Positions 35,464 to 45,021 are shown, counted from the stretch's first letter. The stretch: 64,000 nucleotides of DNA from Aphanothece sp. CMT-3BRIN-NPC111 (GCA_019359765.1 JAHHGU010000005.1:62001-126000), one strand, 5' to 3'. The notes: generated by a model from the letters alone, not told the origin. Program-made: numbers and translations.

Positions 35464-35593
35464 TTTCAATAGACCTCTTGCAAAAGTAGATCTAAATCTT
35501 TTAAATCATCTGCGTACATCTGCGTTCTAAAAAACCAAGACGAAGATTTTTGCAAGAAGTCTCATCAAATCGACGATTTGAACAAACACTTGT

Positions 35594-36076
35594 ATGGAAA
35601 AACAACAGAACGACCACAGACTATTGATTGCATCTGCTATCTTGCTGGGTATGGGAATTGCAGGATTATTTGATGGCATTGTATTACACAAAATCCTGCA
35701 ATGGCACCACATGCTGTCAAGCGTTAGACCGCCTACTAACGGTACTAATTTAGACCTAAATCAGCTCTGGGACAATTTTTTCTTGGCGGGAGTATACACA
35801 GTTATAGGAGTGGGGATAGTGTTGCTATGGCTGGCAAGCCAGCGCAGTAACATCCTCTCTTCTTCAAAGATATTTAGTGGATGTTTGGCTATAGGTTGGG
35901 GGTGTTTTAATGTGATTGAAGGTTTAATCAATCACGAGATATTGGGCATTCATCATGTGAAATCAGGCCCCAATGAACTTGCCTGGGATCTGGGATTTTT
36001 AGCTGTTAATGCAGTTATTATTGCGATCGGCTGGATAGCATTACGAGCAGAAGTTCGAGATGTTAAAGCAAGTTAA
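35594..36076 (+). CDS. DUF2243 membrane protein
   Basis: 160 residues and four membrane helices. ILLGMGIAGLFDGIVLHKIL followed by QWHHML and, near the end, GCFNVIEGLINHEILGIHHV match DUF2243; the paired D-x-H and E-x-H motifs suggest metal or haem contact. Function unknown. ATG start at 35594. It sits inside the galactose locus between the GH1-RmlD fusion and galE. Confidence 0.88.
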   Translation: MEKQQNDHRLLIASAILLGMGIAGLFDGIVLHKILQWHHMLSSVRPPTNGTNLDLNQLWDNFFLAGVYTVIGVGIVLLWLASQRSNILSSSKIFSGCLAIGWGCFNVIEGLINHEILGIHHVKSGPNELAWDLGFLAVNAVIIAIGWIALRAEVRDVKAS

Positions 36077-36117
36077 TCTAGCGCCCAATATCTACTTGCA
36101 GCCATTCAATTTTACCC

Positions 36118-36160
36118 TCTGCGTACCTCTGCGTTAACCTCTGCGTCCTCTGCGTTTCAA
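36118..36160. repeat. CTCTGCGT spacer repeat
   Basis: Four irregular repeats of (C)CTCTGCGT in the spacer before galE. Related CGCAGAT tracts occur at about 35508-35530 and, inverted, at about 60822-60863. Confidence 0.6.
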
Positions 36161-36179
36161 ATATCCAAATATCAGTATT

Positions 36180-36185
36180 AGGAGG
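36180..36185 (+). promoter_or_regulatory. Strong ribosome site deciding a TTG start for galE
   Basis: AGGAGG lies 8 bases before TTG 36194. No ATG or GTG is in range in this frame, and conserved sequence (ILVTGGAGYIGSH) begins five residues later, so TTG is the initiator. Confidence 0.8.
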
Positions 36186-36193
36186 TAGAAAAG

Positions 36194-37183
36194 TTGTCAG
36201 AAACTATTTTAGTAACAGGGGGAGCCGGATATATTGGTTCCCATGCTGTATTAGCGCTGCAACAGGCAGGCTACGAAGTAATCGTTCTGGATAACTTATC
36301 CTACGGGCATCGAGAGCTAGTCGAACAGGTATTGCAGGTTAAGTTAATTGTCGGTGATACGAGCGATCGCCAGTTGCTAGATCAAATATTTGCAACTAAC
36401 AATATCGCCGCCGTCATGCATTTCGCCGCCTATATTGCTGTGGGTGAGTCTGTCACCGACCCTGCTAAGTACTATCACAACAACGTCACAGGCACCTTAA
36501 CGCTTTTAGAAGCAATGGTTGCAGCTTCTATCAAAAAATTTGTATTTTCTTCGACTTGCGCTCTTTATGGCGTACCGAAGACAGTTCCCATTCCTGAAGA
36601 TCATCCTTTCGATCCTATCAGCCCCTATGCAACCAGTAAGTGGATGGTGGAAAAGATTTTATCTGATTTTGATGTTGCCTATGGCTTCAAATCAGTTTGT
36701 TTCCGCTATTTTAATGCCGCAGGCGCTGATCCAAACGGCTTACTGGGTGAAGATCATGTTCCGGAAACTCACTTAATTCCCCTGGTGCTGCTAGCTGCTT
36801 TAGGTAAGCGAGAATCCATTTCAATTTTAGGCACTGATTATCCCACTCCAGATGGTACTTGTATCCGCGATTATATTCACGTTGCTGATTTGGCACAAGC
36901 CCATGTTTTGGGGCTGCAATATTTGCTCAAGCAAGGAAACAGTGAAGTTTTTAATCTAGGGAATGGCAGTGGATTTTCAGTCAGAGAAGTGATTGAAACG
37001 GCAAAGACAGTAACAGGAAAAGATATCAAAATTGTGGAGTGCGATCGCCGCAGAGGAGATCCGCCGATATTAGTCGGCAGTAGCGATAAAGCCAGAAAAG
37101 TTCTAGGTTGGCATCCTCAATATCCAAATATCAGCGAAATTATTGCTCATGCATGGCAATGGCATCAACAGCGTCATAGATAA
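36194..37183 (+). CDS. galE: UDP-glucose 4-epimerase
   Basis: 329 residues, extended SDR. ILVTGGAGYIGSHAVLAL binds NAD; the catalytic SSTCALYG (Ser/Thr) and YATSKWMVE (Tyr-x-x-x-Lys, about residue 147) are intact; RYFNAAGADPNG and GTCIRDYIHVADLA are UDP-sugar contacts. It interconverts UDP-glucose and UDP-galactose, supplying the substrate of the mutase domain encoded at 30322. The start codon is TTG at 36194 with AGGAGG 8 bases upstream. Confidence 0.95.
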   Translation: MSETILVTGGAGYIGSHAVLALQQAGYEVIVLDNLSYGHRELVEQVLQVKLIVGDTSDRQLLDQIFATNNIAAVMHFAAYIAVGESVTDPAKYYHNNVTGTLTLLEAMVAASIKKFVFSSTCALYGVPKTVPIPEDHPFDPISPYATSKWMVEKILSDFDVAYGFKSVCFRYFNAAGADPNGLLGEDHVPETHLIPLVLLAALGKRESISILGTDYPTPDGTCIRDYIHVADLAQAHVLGLQYLLKQGNSEVFNLGNGSGFSVREVIETAKTVTGKDIKIVECDRRRGDPPILVGSSDKARKVLGWHPQYPNISEIIAHAWQWHQQRHR

Positions 37184-37247
37184 ACACTCAAAGTTATCTG
37201 CTTTCAAGATACTTTTTAGCTATCAGCAACTTCAGAGGGTAAGAACC

Positions 37248-37469
37248 ATGCCTGAAATCTTAGATTTAGGTATGTCTGACGAAGAGTATTTGCAGCTCAT
37301 CGCACAGGGGAGAGATCCAGTCGCTGAAAAAATTTGTTTGCTTAACCTCATCCGCGCTGGAGTGCCACCTGAAGATGCCCATCGGGTTGTTCCGATCCTG
37401 AAAAAGTCGCAGCGCTCGACTGATGAGGAGATTTTAGTTAAAAACGTTTGGAAACAGATAAGGAGTTAA
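37248..37469 (+). CDS. Small hypothetical protein
   Basis: 73 residues from the ATG at 37248, which follows GAGGGTAAG. Starts MPEILDLGMSDEEYLQLI and continues AQGRDPVAEKICLLNLIRAG: helical and acidic. No family was recognised. The longer frame beginning at 37143 overlaps the end of galE and is not chosen. It follows galE by 64 bases and may be co-transcribed. Confidence 0.6.
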   Translation: MPEILDLGMSDEEYLQLIAQGRDPVAEKICLLNLIRAGVPPEDAHRVVPILKKSQRSTDEEILVKNVWKQIRS

Positions 37470-37582
37470 GCGCTTATTACTCCTTCAAGTAGAGCATTTC
37501 GTTTCACAACTTCAGATGGCATTGGCTAATTTTCTCTAAACTAAGCATCAATCCTATAATACGGAGCAACTTCTAAGGTCAG

Positions 37583-38206
37583 ATGAGTGAGTTTAAATGG
37601 TACACAATCATAATAATCGCGATCGCTCTTGGTGCCAGCAGTACCATAGGGGCTTTGATTTACGCTGCTCTTCTTAAGTATCGAAACAGAGTACAACCGA
37701 TAGGGAGAAGGGTCGATATCTTTCCCACCTTTCAAGACCCGCTGGGTACATCCTGTCCGCGTACACAGCTTGTTTTTTCTGATGGGCAACAAAACTACAA
37801 ATACGAAGATTTACACATCGTTCAAATTCAGTTATCTCATCAAGGCGATCGAGATTTTGAAGAATTTAAATTTGGCATCACTTTGTCTCCTGGTGATGTC
37901 GCTGTATATATAGAGGCACAATCGCCTGACCGCAATCATCAAGTGGAACAACTAACGCCTCTGAAGTTGGCTGAACCTAAATCTGAAATTGACTTTGTTC
38001 TACGACCTTTAAATAGAACCGACACTTATTCACTACGCTTATTAATGATAACTAGTGAAGTAGGCAAAGACCCAGGAGAGATTACTTTTAGCTCACCTCA
38101 AGCTATCAACTTCGTAGCCTTGCCTACGGTTACAGAGGTAGTAGAAAATGCAGCACGTTCTGCCGCTATATCAATAGGTCCCTTTAGTATATCTTTGGGC
38201 GGATAA
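37583..38206 (+). CDS. Membrane-anchored hypothetical protein
   Basis: 207 residues. One N-terminal membrane helix (about 6-30, WYTIIIIAIALGASSTIGAL) is followed by a soluble beta-rich domain (about 60-170: LHIVQIQLSHQGDRDFEEFK, FGITLSPGDVAVYIEAQ). A second hydrophobic stretch closes the protein (AAISIGPFSISLGG). ATG start at 37583, AAGG 5 bases upstream. Unknown function. Confidence 0.6.
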   Translation: MSEFKWYTIIIIAIALGASSTIGALIYAALLKYRNRVQPIGRRVDIFPTFQDPLGTSCPRTQLVFSDGQQNYKYEDLHIVQIQLSHQGDRDFEEFKFGITLSPGDVAVYIEAQSPDRNHQVEQLTPLKLAEPKSEIDFVLRPLNRTDTYSLRLLMITSEVGKDPGEITFSSPQAINFVALPTVTEVVENAARSAAISIGPFSISLGG

Positions 38207-38302
38207 TCGAACTGTAATTAAAGTACGGCCTAGTCAATTAGCGTATGGCTATAGATGCGATCCCAAAAATGCCAAGCTAAGCTCAAAATCTTGGAGAAGA
38301 CA

Positions 38303-38410
38303 ATGCCCGCCCGATCTATGACGCTCTTGGAAAAAAATTGCCGCCGTACTTATAGCAGCGGCCATAATGGAAGAGTGACAATCGACATTACCCCCATGCA
38401 CGCCGAGTAG
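38303..38410 (+). CDS. Doubtful 35-codon ORF
   Basis: ATG with GGAGAAG at a suitable distance; product MPARSMTLLEKNCRRTYSSG then 15 residues ending PMHAE. Its stop lies within the palindrome at 38407. No similarity was recognised; it may be a chance frame. Confidence 0.2.
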   Translation: MPARSMTLLEKNCRRTYSSGHNGRVTIDITPMHAE

Positions 38411-38473
38411 AGAGACCCTGCCAGGGTCTCTCTACTTTCTGTATGTTTGCTAAAAGCTAATTGCTAATTGCTA
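38407..38473. repeat. Compound repeat: palindrome plus GCTAATTGCTA tail
   Basis: A perfect inverted repeat (arms GTAGAGAGACCCTG / CAGGGTCTCTCTAC, central C) is followed by TTTCTGTATGTTTGCTAAAA and GCTAATTGCTA repeats. The same palindrome-plus-tail is found at 60873-60939, with compensatory changes in the stem. Confidence 0.8.
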
Positions 38474-38477
38474 TATA

Positions 38478-40037
38478 TCAAGCCCGAGCGATCGCCACCC
38501 CGTTTCGGCGCGGATCGCCAGATCCTTCCATCACGCCAGTTTCAGAGCTTCTGACTGTGTGAACTCCACCAAAAAACATATTCTTTTGTTGCCATGGCAC
38601 CAGCTGCGTGTGAGTCTGAAGCAGGAGATTTTCCACTTCTTCTTCCCGAAAGCCTGGTTCAATATTCAACTGATCATTTTCCCAGTGGCATCGAGGATTC
38701 TCTACGGCTATAGAGAGCGGCATTTTAAAGTCAATCAGATTAGAAATCACTTGAAAAATTGCAGTGCGAATCCGCTTCGATCCCCCAGAACCCAAAACTA
38801 TCTCTGGTTTCCCATCTTTCAACACCATTGTGGGTGACATCATCGAAGAAATCCGCTGATTTACTGGCCATTTATGGAATCCAGAGGGATTTAAATCGTC
38901 TTCTCCAAGCATATTATTTACCATAATGCCTGTCCCCGGAATCACATATGAAGAGCCTTCCCCATTAGATGTTGTTACTGAAGCGGCATTACCTTCATTG
39001 TCGATAACACTAATATGGGTAGTACTTCCCCATTTGCTAACCGTTTCTGTTAATTGTTTTTCATAAGGGGCACTATGCTCAGACGATAAAAACCTTTCTG
39101 CGATATCTTTTTGGTAAATATAAGCATCATATCCATCAGTCCTGGCTTCATTGGTTAAGCGCATTACCTCAGCCAGGATTTGCAAATGAGCGGAACTTCC
39201 GGACTCAATTAAGCTTAAATCAATATTTGATAACAGTTGCAGAGCAAAAGCCATGAGGCAGCCACCGGAACTGGGGGGTGGGTTGGTTAATAAATTATGA
39301 CCTCGATAGTTAAGCCGGAGGGGATCTCTTTCTATAACCTGATAGCTTTTGAGATCTTCCTCTGTTAAATACCCCCCCTTATCTTGGCAATCTTTCACGA
39401 GTTGTTTAGCTATTTCTCCTAAGTAAAACTCCTCTGGCCCATTTTCGGCTAACTCCGCTAACGTCGCGCCTAAGTCTCGCATGAGCAGGATGTCTCCAAG
39501 CTCAAGCAGCTTACCAGCAGGGGCATACATTTTACAGGCTTCTGGTGAAGCAAAAATAATAGGTTTAAGGAGATTTAAGGAGTAAGTTTGATACTCATTA
39601 AGCTCGACGCCGTTTTTGGCATAGTGAATAGCCGGTGATGCTACTACCGGAAAGGGTAATCTTCCCAGTTTTCGATGGACATGAAACACACCTTGGAGGT
39701 TTCCCGGTACAGCCATTGAACCAAGACCAATATGAAAAGTTTGCAGCGCACCGCCGAAATTAAGCTCAACTGGAGAAAAGTCAAGGTGTTCGTGATTTTT
39801 TTTCTGACGCGGCGTTTGAGTAAAAAAGTCAAACAAAATATTTTGCTGGTTTTGGGTATGTGCTAATAGGAAACCACCACCAGCGGCAGAAGTTAGCATT
39901 GGTTCTGTAACAAAAGATGCTAAAATTGCGGCGGCGGTAGCATCAAACGCATTACCGCCTAAATGAAGCATTTCTATTCCGGCTTCAGCGGTTTTTTGAT
40001 GACCAGCGGCAATAACGCCGTGAGTTTTCTGACTCAT
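38478..40037 (-). CDS. ggt: Gamma-glutamyltransferase
   Basis: 519 residues, Ntn-hydrolase. The nucleophile Thr is in STTHISVIDNEGNAASVTTS (about residue 343); the oxyanion and substrate loops SGSSAHLQ, GSGGSKRIRTAI and RISSMMSPTMV are typical. It starts MSQKTHGVIAAGHQKTAEAG with no signal peptide, so it should be cytoplasmic, unlike E. coli GGT. It transfers or hydrolyses the gamma-glutamyl group of glutathione-like compounds. ATG start at 40037. Confidence 0.93.
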   Translation of the reverse strand: MSQKTHGVIAAGHQKTAEAGIEMLHLGGNAFDATAAAILASFVTEPMLTSAAGGGFLLAHTQNQQNILFDFFTQTPRQKKNHEHLDFSPVELNFGGALQTFHIGLGSMAVPGNLQGVFHVHRKLGRLPFPVVASPAIHYAKNGVELNEYQTYSLNLLKPIIFASPEACKMYAPAGKLLELGDILLMRDLGATLAELAENGPEEFYLGEIAKQLVKDCQDKGGYLTEEDLKSYQVIERDPLRLNYRGHNLLTNPPPSSGGCLMAFALQLLSNIDLSLIESGSSAHLQILAEVMRLTNEARTDGYDAYIYQKDIAERFLSSEHSAPYEKQLTETVSKWGSTTHISVIDNEGNAASVTTSNGEGSSYVIPGTGIMVNNMLGEDDLNPSGFHKWPVNQRISSMMSPTMVLKDGKPEIVLGSGGSKRIRTAIFQVISNLIDFKMPLSIAVENPRCHWENDQLNIEPGFREEEVENLLLQTHTQLVPWQQKNMFFGGVHTVRSSETGVMEGSGDPRRNGVAIARA

Positions 40038-40423
40038 TAGCTTTTAATAATTTTGATAAAATTTAAACCGACTTCACTTAAGCAATATACATATGCTACT
40101 ATCCAACCATCATTTTGTTCTAAGCTACTTAAACTTTTAGCATAGATGGATATAAATTTTAGTTTGGTTTAAGAAAACCAACACAGACAAAGGTTTTGTG
40201 GGGTTTATCAGCCTACTATTTGTATCATGCTTAAAGTGAATTGATATGACGAAGAATCGAACCTATACATTATTCCCTATCGAGGGGTGATTTACACGGT
40301 CTATCTGTCAGAGAAGATTGCTACTGGCATGACATCATTATTTATCGCCATCTGGAAAAGCACCCTGAAAATCAGTTTTATCCGTTGTTCCGCTACTTTG
40401 AAAGGGCGATAGTCCTTGCATCT
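40038..40423. other. Spacer with a coding-like remnant
   Basis: Between the GGT and hybrid kinase genes, both on the minus strand. Apart from the frame-shifted plus-strand remnant at 40246-40471, nothing was recognised; the GGT promoter should lie at its left end. Confidence 0.5.
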
Positions 40424-40471
40424 CTAGGTACCGCTGATTCGTCCAGCCAGATTTGCGATCACTGCAATTAA
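40246..40471 (+). pseudogene. Frameshifted remnant of an unknown gene
   Basis: [14 protein letters not shown] reads from ATG 40246 to a stop created by GAGGGGTGA (about 40282-40290). Removing one G from the run continues as [20 protein letters not shown], then [20 protein letters not shown], to TAA at 40471, ending inside the antisense hybrid kinase gene. The residue pattern looks coded, but the family is unknown. Confidence 0.35.
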
Positions 40472-42070
40472 TTCAGCAGGTTCAACGGGTTTAGCAATAT
40501 GGGATTGAAAGCCTGCTATAAGAGCAGCCGTGCGATCCTGAGTTCTGGCATAGGCTGTCAAAGCTATAGCGGGAATTCTTCCTCCATTATTTGGCTTCAG
40601 GGTTCTGACTCGACGCAACAGAGCATAACCGTCTTCGTCTGGCATCCCAATATCACTGATTAATATATCCATCGGTAGTGAAGATTCGGTCAGAGCTGAG
40701 ATGGCTTCGTTTGCTGAAGCTGCGGCGATAACCTCTGCCCCACAAATTTCTAGCGTGTAAGTGAGTAAATCCCGCATATCCGGATCGTCATCCACGATCA
40801 GAATCCGCAATCCATCTAGCCCAGGGGAACAGTCAAACGGGACACTGCCTCCCACTGCTGGATGCACTCGTTCTGCTTCAATCGCTTTCGGCCCAACAGC
40901 CATCAGGGGTAGTTTTACGGTAAACGTTGCTCCTTGTCCTTCTCCTGGGCTTTCAGCATGCACCGTTCCGCCATGCAGCTCCACCAATTGGCGAACGATC
41001 GCTAAACCCAACCCCAGCCCACCAAAGGAACGAGTGATGGAACTATCTGCTTGGCGAAAGCGCTCAAAGACGTAGGGGAGGAATTCCGCACTGATGCCTT
41101 GACCTGTATCTGCCACCACAATCTCAATATGAGAATTAATGCGTTGCAGGCAAACCTGAACTCGCCCGCGTTTTGGTGTGAACTTGATCGCATTGCTGAG
41201 CAAATTCCAGACAATCTGCTGTAACCGCTCGCAGTCTCCTAAAACAGGGCCTGCTGCTGGATCAAGCACCGATTGCAAGCGGATGTTCTTAGCATCAGCG
41301 GCAGGTCGTACCGTATCGATTGCTGCCTCAATCACGGGCAATAGCTGAACCGTTTGCACATTGAGGCGAATCTTGCCTGTAATAATCCGTGAAATATCCA
41401 GCAGATCATCAATCAACTGTGCTTGAGATCTGGCATTGCGCTCAATTGTTTCCAAAGCCCGATTCATCCTGGCTTCATCTACCTTGCTAGTCCGAAGGAT
41501 ATGAGACCAGCCCAGGATGGCATTGAGGGGAGTTCGCAGTTCATGAGAAACTGTTGATAGAAATTCATCCTTTAAGCGATTAAGCTTCTCAGCTTCCGCT
41601 CGTGCTTTTTGTTCCTGCACTAGAAGTTGAGCCCGCTCTTCTTCTGCCCGTTGACGCTGCCGAATCTCTTTTGCTAATTCATCGATCTTCTTGTTCAGCA
41701 GGGTGAATCGGCTACTGGCAGATTCCTTGTTTTTCAAGCGTAAGAAAATTAGTGCAGGTGATTCCGGTGACCACGGTCGGATGACAGCCCCTTCACAGCG
41801 ACATAAGCAAGTCTCTCCATTGTTGGCACTCAAGGATAATGAGCCAATCACCATTTCTCGACTGCTGGAGCAAGCGCGCAGATACTGTTTAACCTTATCA
41901 GCAGGGTCAGTGACCACATCAAAGATCGTCTTCCCTTGCAGGAGCTGAGGGTGTAGCCCCAGCATCTTGGAGAATGACGGATTAACAGCCAGAATGTGAC
42001 CATTTCCGGCAATTAGGAGCATGGCTTCTGGTAAAGGTCTAGCGAATTCAAGAAACTGTTCGGGTGTCAC
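40424..42070 (-). CDS. Hybrid sensor histidine kinase (PAS-HisKA-HATPase-REC)
   Basis: 548 residues. PAS at about 8-110, a coiled coil at about 125-165, HisKA with [18 protein letters not shown] (phospho-His about residue 176), HATPase with [17 protein letters not shown] and GGLGLGLAI, then a receiver domain (about 418-545; [14 protein letters not shown] contains the phospho-Asp). No membrane helix, so cytosolic. The start is GTG; GTGA overlaps the stop of the upstream methanogen-output-domain gene by 4 bases, so the two are translated together. Confidence 0.93.
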   Translation of the reverse strand: MTPEQFLEFARPLPEAMLLIAGNGHILAVNPSFSKMLGLHPQLLQGKTIFDVVTDPADKVKQYLRACSSSREMVIGSLSLSANNGETCLCRCEGAVIRPWSPESPALIFLRLKNKESASSRFTLLNKKIDELAKEIRQRQRAEEERAQLLVQEQKARAEAEKLNRLKDEFLSTVSHELRTPLNAILGWSHILRTSKVDEARMNRALETIERNARSQAQLIDDLLDISRIITGKIRLNVQTVQLLPVIEAAIDTVRPAADAKNIRLQSVLDPAAGPVLGDCERLQQIVWNLLSNAIKFTPKRGRVQVCLQRINSHIEIVVADTGQGISAEFLPYVFERFRQADSSITRSFGGLGLGLAIVRQLVELHGGTVHAESPGEGQGATFTVKLPLMAVGPKAIEAERVHPAVGGSVPFDCSPGLDGLRILIVDDDPDMRDLLTYTLEICGAEVIAAASANEAISALTESSLPMDILISDIGMPDEDGYALLRRVRTLKPNNGGRIPAIALTAYARTQDRTAALIAGFQSHIAKPVEPAELIAVIANLAGRISGT

Positions 42071-42627
42071 CCCTCGTCCTCTCCCTCATTCTCCCCCTTG
42101 AAATATTCTCTGCCGTGGCTTTCTTCTGCCTCCGGGGTGGGTTTCAAATAAACGACCACACGGCATCCCGGCGCACCCATGGCCATCGTCTCTTGTAGTT
42201 CTACTTTGGCGTACCCTAGATTGTCCGCGGCAATGGAACCAAAAACATTCGAGGTCATCATACACATGGCGGGGCGATCGATGACTTTTTCGGCAAATGG
42301 GCAAGCACGGTTCCCTAAGACAATCTTTTCATCCGTTTGTTCAATGATATAAAAGTCACCCTGGATGCGCTTCTTCAAATCCACCAAGACATCAGCAACT
42401 TGCTCTCGCGTTAGATGGGATACCTCTAGAGCTGCTTTATAGTCTTGGTCGATTTGCCTCCCCATGTTTTGACCCACGACACTAATAAATCCGGAGGCTT
42501 CCTCTAAGCCCACGACATCCTGTAATGTACCCGCCAACTCTCGGATTAAGGTACGTAAGAACACATCCCGCTCCAAAGGAATTCTCAGATCCTTGATGTT
42601 TTTTTGAGACTTAAGAGAACTATTCAT
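42067..42627 (-). CDS. Methanogen-output-domain 1 (MetOD1) protein
   Basis: 186 residues from ATG 42627 ([13 protein letters not shown]); the frame also runs to 42657. The conserved part has the features of MetOD1: [40 protein letters not shown] and [12 protein letters not shown], with Cys/His-type conserved residues. In archaea this domain is the output of signalling proteins; here it is encoded in front of, and coupled to, a hybrid kinase, so it likely senses or relays a signal to it. Cytosolic. Confidence 0.82.
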   Translation of the reverse strand: MNSSLKSQKNIKDLRIPLERDVFLRTLIRELAGTLQDVVGLEEASGFISVVGQNMGRQIDQDYKAALEVSHLTREQVADVLVDLKKRIQGDFYIIEQTDEKIVLGNRACPFAEKVIDRPAMCMMTSNVFGSIAADNLGYAKVELQETMAMGAPGCRVVVYLKPTPEAEESHGREYFKGENEGEDEG

Positions 42628-42657
42628 AGCAATGTCTCGTAAATGAAGATTCAGCAA

Positions 42658-43194
42658 AATTTACCCAAGGCTATAATGCCACTAGGCAGAGTGAAACTTC
42701 TTTGCTCTAACCATCCTACAAATAATTCAGCTCTTTCAACTGAAACCGATCGCACGTCTCAACCCAAGTAGTTGAAAACATTACAGAAATTACCCTTCCA
42801 GCTTGCGATCGCGGCTCATCTCCTGCGAATTTACTTCATTAAACCCATTGATGCTAAGGCTCTGCGGAGAACAGTTCGATAATATGTGGGCGATACTCCT
42901 TGGGAGTGGCTGTCGTTAACGCTCTGTGGGGTGAGGGCGATCGCTCATCAGTTAGAAAGAGCTAGTACCAATATTTGTGCTCATAAGTTGCCATGAGGGG
43001 ATTGCTTTGTTAAGCCCGATTGATCTAGACCATCAAGTGAGATTTAAACCGCCAATAGTTGCTTGCAACAAGTATAGAGGCTAATGGCGCGATTTCCGCC
43101 GGTTGCGCTCCTTGCCCCATCGGCGATCGCTCTTAAGAGAGTTTTCGCCCCTCTGCCCAATTCTCGGTTATCGGCGTATCGACCAATTTCGGGA
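42658..43194. other. Spacer, no gene
   Basis: 537 bases. HIP1 octamers at about 42806, 42939 and 43123. Two short minus-strand runs near 42850-42920 translate to protein-like stretches (for example TPKEYRPHIIELF) but in different frames and without start; nothing is callable. Confidence 0.45.
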
Positions 43195-43818
43195 TTAAGC
43201 TTTTGTTACTAAAAATACCCCAACAGCAATCATTACACAGCCAGCGGCAATGTTTATTTTTTTTCTTATTTTGGAGCTAATCAGTAATCTAGCTCTAGCC
43301 GCCATGAATGCATAACCAAGCTTTACACCACCTACGGCTACTATAGTAATTGCTATAATAATCCCGGTGTCAAAATAAGATATTTTAGAAAGATCAAGAA
43401 AAGCTGGGAAAAAACCAAGATAAAATAAGGTTGCTTTTTGATCTGCCAATGTAATAGACAGTCCAGTCATAAAACTGGAGAGCAAAGAGGATTCTATAAC
43501 TTCCTCCGTTTTCACATCATTTAATTTTGATTGACATAATCCTATTCCCAACAATATAAGATAAGTACCGCCCAAGTATTTTATTAGGAAAAATAGGCTC
43601 CCCATCGTTCCAGCAAGAAACGATAAGCCCCAAATGGCTATGATTATGAAAATGATGTCACCAAGCACTATTCCTATGGTTGTGAAAACACCATGAATAA
43701 AGCCAGATGTCGCCGCTCTTGTGGAGACAGCCAATACACTGACACTGGGAATAGAAGCTAGAACAATCATGGCACTGAATAATGCAGCAATGCTGCTAAA
43801 TGTCATACTGCTTTGCAT
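43195..43818 (-). CDS. LysE/RhtB-family exporter
   Basis: 207 residues, six membrane helices, RhtB/LysE family. The family-typical loop is ADQKATLFYLGFFPAFLD, and FIHGVFTTIGIVLGDIIFII is the second helix. Such proteins export amino acids or small metabolites by proton antiport; the substrate here is unknown. ATG start at 43818. It is separated from the next minus-strand gene by a terminator. Confidence 0.9.
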   Translation of the reverse strand: MQSSMTFSSIAALFSAMIVLASIPSVSVLAVSTRAATSGFIHGVFTTIGIVLGDIIFIIIAIWGLSFLAGTMGSLFFLIKYLGGTYLILLGIGLCQSKLNDVKTEEVIESSLLSSFMTGLSITLADQKATLFYLGFFPAFLDLSKISYFDTGIIIAITIVAVGGVKLGYAFMAARARLLISSKIRKKINIAAGCVMIAVGVFLVTKA

Positions 43819-43871
43819 AGGTATAACAATTATTATTTGAGTGGCAATAACTTTTAGGTTGCAAAAACTCT

Positions 43872-43897
43872 AAAAGGCTCATAGCTGATGAGCCTTT
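43872..43897 (-). terminator. Rho-independent terminator after the DJ-1/DUF6220 operon
   Basis: AAAGGCTCAT and ATGAGCCTTT form a 10-bp stem with a 5-base loop, 22 bases after the DUF6220 stop. Reading the minus strand it is followed by TTAGAGTTTTTGC; reading the plus strand it is followed by eight Ts. Confidence 0.8.
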
Positions 43898-43919
43898 GTG
43901 CTTTTTTTTCAGGAACTCT

Positions 43920-44348
43920 CTAAGATTCAGTCATAGCATCTGACTTGTTAAACACCTCGCGCGATACACGATGTACAAGGCTGGAAGAAACATAGAGTAA
44001 GGTGAATCCAATCAGAGGATGGAATACCTCTAGGTGGAGAGGAGTCTTGAGATGAATGCTGCAAAATTGAAGTCCAAGCAGCACGGCTAAACTGGCAGCG
44101 AGAGATCGGATTCTGGCTGAGAATGGGGTGATCAACGACCCTGCCAGTAATATTAGCGACAATCCACCATACCCTCGCACAAGCCACACATGAATATTCC
44201 ACCAGGCAGGATTATTGAAGTAGGCAACCCCAACCGTTAGTAACTGAGCAATTAAGCAGAGGTTAAAGACGATTGAAGTCGCGTAAAAACCAATCTGCAT
44301 CCAATGTGTGGAAGTGCGATCGCAATTAATTTCCGAATTTATGGTCAT
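43920..44348 (-). CDS. DUF6220-like four-helix membrane protein
   Basis: 142 residues. Four membrane helices (around residues 17-44, 57-75, 84-99 and 111-127). Pairs of His near the third and fourth helices (SIHLKTPLHLEVFHPLIGF) match DUF6220-type proteins. Its start overlaps nothing, but it begins one base after the DJ-1 stop, so the genes form a tight two-gene operon. Function unknown. Confidence 0.7.
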   Translation of the reverse strand: MTINSEINCDRTSTHWMQIGFYATSIVFNLCLIAQLLTVGVAYFNNPAWWNIHVWLVRGYGGLSLILLAGSLITPFSARIRSLAASLAVLLGLQFCSIHLKTPLHLEVFHPLIGFTLLYVSSSLVHRVSREVFNKSDAMTES

Positions 44349-44349
44349 G

Positions 44350-45021
44350 TCAGGCTGCCTGTTTTACTGCTAAACCCAACTCTCCTGTAGCATATAACAT
44401 CGCCTTATTCACTAAATCAGACCCCGCTTTTTCTGGTGAACCAACATCAAATGGAGGGGCTGGATCATATTCCATCAATAGTTGGGTGATCTTGGCGGTT
44501 TCTTCGCCACAAAGCGCTTCAGCAATCACTAGGCCAAAATCAATGCCTGCGGTAACACCTCCACCCGTGATGCGATTTTGGTCAATTACGACTCGCTCTG
44601 TTCCGACCTCAACTCCCAAAAGAGCTAGCTGTTCACGAAACATCCAGTGAGTAGCCGCGCGATAGCCTTGGAGCAATCCTGCCTTCGCTAGAAACTCAGA
44701 CCCGCCGCACACAGAGGTGACGAATTTTGCTGTGCTACCTTGTTTCTGGAGAAATTTAAGCACCTCTGGATCGTCTACGACTGCCATCTGTCCTAAGCCG
44801 CCGCCGATACAGATAACGTCCAAGGGCGGGCAATTTTCAAAGGTGGTATCTGGCAAAATTATCATCCCGTCATCAGTTTTGATCGGGTCTAGGGTTTTCC
44901 AGATGCGGTGAATCTGGACATTGGGAAGCGCACTGAAAACTTGCTGGGGGCCGACAATATCAAGTGCTGTCATGCCGGGATATATTACCAAGCCAATGAT
45001 GTGCTTTCGGGAGCCACTCAT
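44350..45021 (-). CDS. DJ-1/PfpI-family protein
   Basis: 223 residues, GATase-1-like. IGLVIYPGMTALDIVGPQQV is the family start, ICIGGGLG the glycine loop, and SVCGGSEFLAKAGLL holds the nucleophile Cys (about residue 104) at the elbow; ATHWMF and TGGGVTAGIDFGL complete the isonitrile-hydratase-like pattern. It may hydrolyse small electrophiles or isonitriles. It is the first gene of an operon with the membrane protein, divergent from a LuxR regulator that starts 100 bases away. Confidence 0.9.
   Translation of the reverse strand: MSGSRKHIIGLVIYPGMTALDIVGPQQVFSALPNVQIHRIWKTLDPIKTDDGMIILPDTTFENCPPLDVICIGGGLGQMAVVDDPEVLKFLQKQGSTAKFVTSVCGGSEFLAKAGLLQGYRAATHWMFREQLALLGVEVGTERVVIDQNRITGGGVTAGIDFGLVIAEALCGEETAKITQLLMEYDPAPPFDVGSPEKAGSDLVNKAMLYATGELGLAVKQAA

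Noticed and set aside
38303..38410. 35-codon ORF as a firm gene
   Set aside because: Only the ribosome-site-like GGAGAAG supports it; the stop lies in a dispersed palindrome and the product has no pattern. Kept only as a doubtful feature.
42850..42930. Minus-strand protein-like stretches in the 42.7-43.2 kb spacer
   Set aside because: Two different frames look coding for only about 20 codons each, with no start or family; chance is likely.
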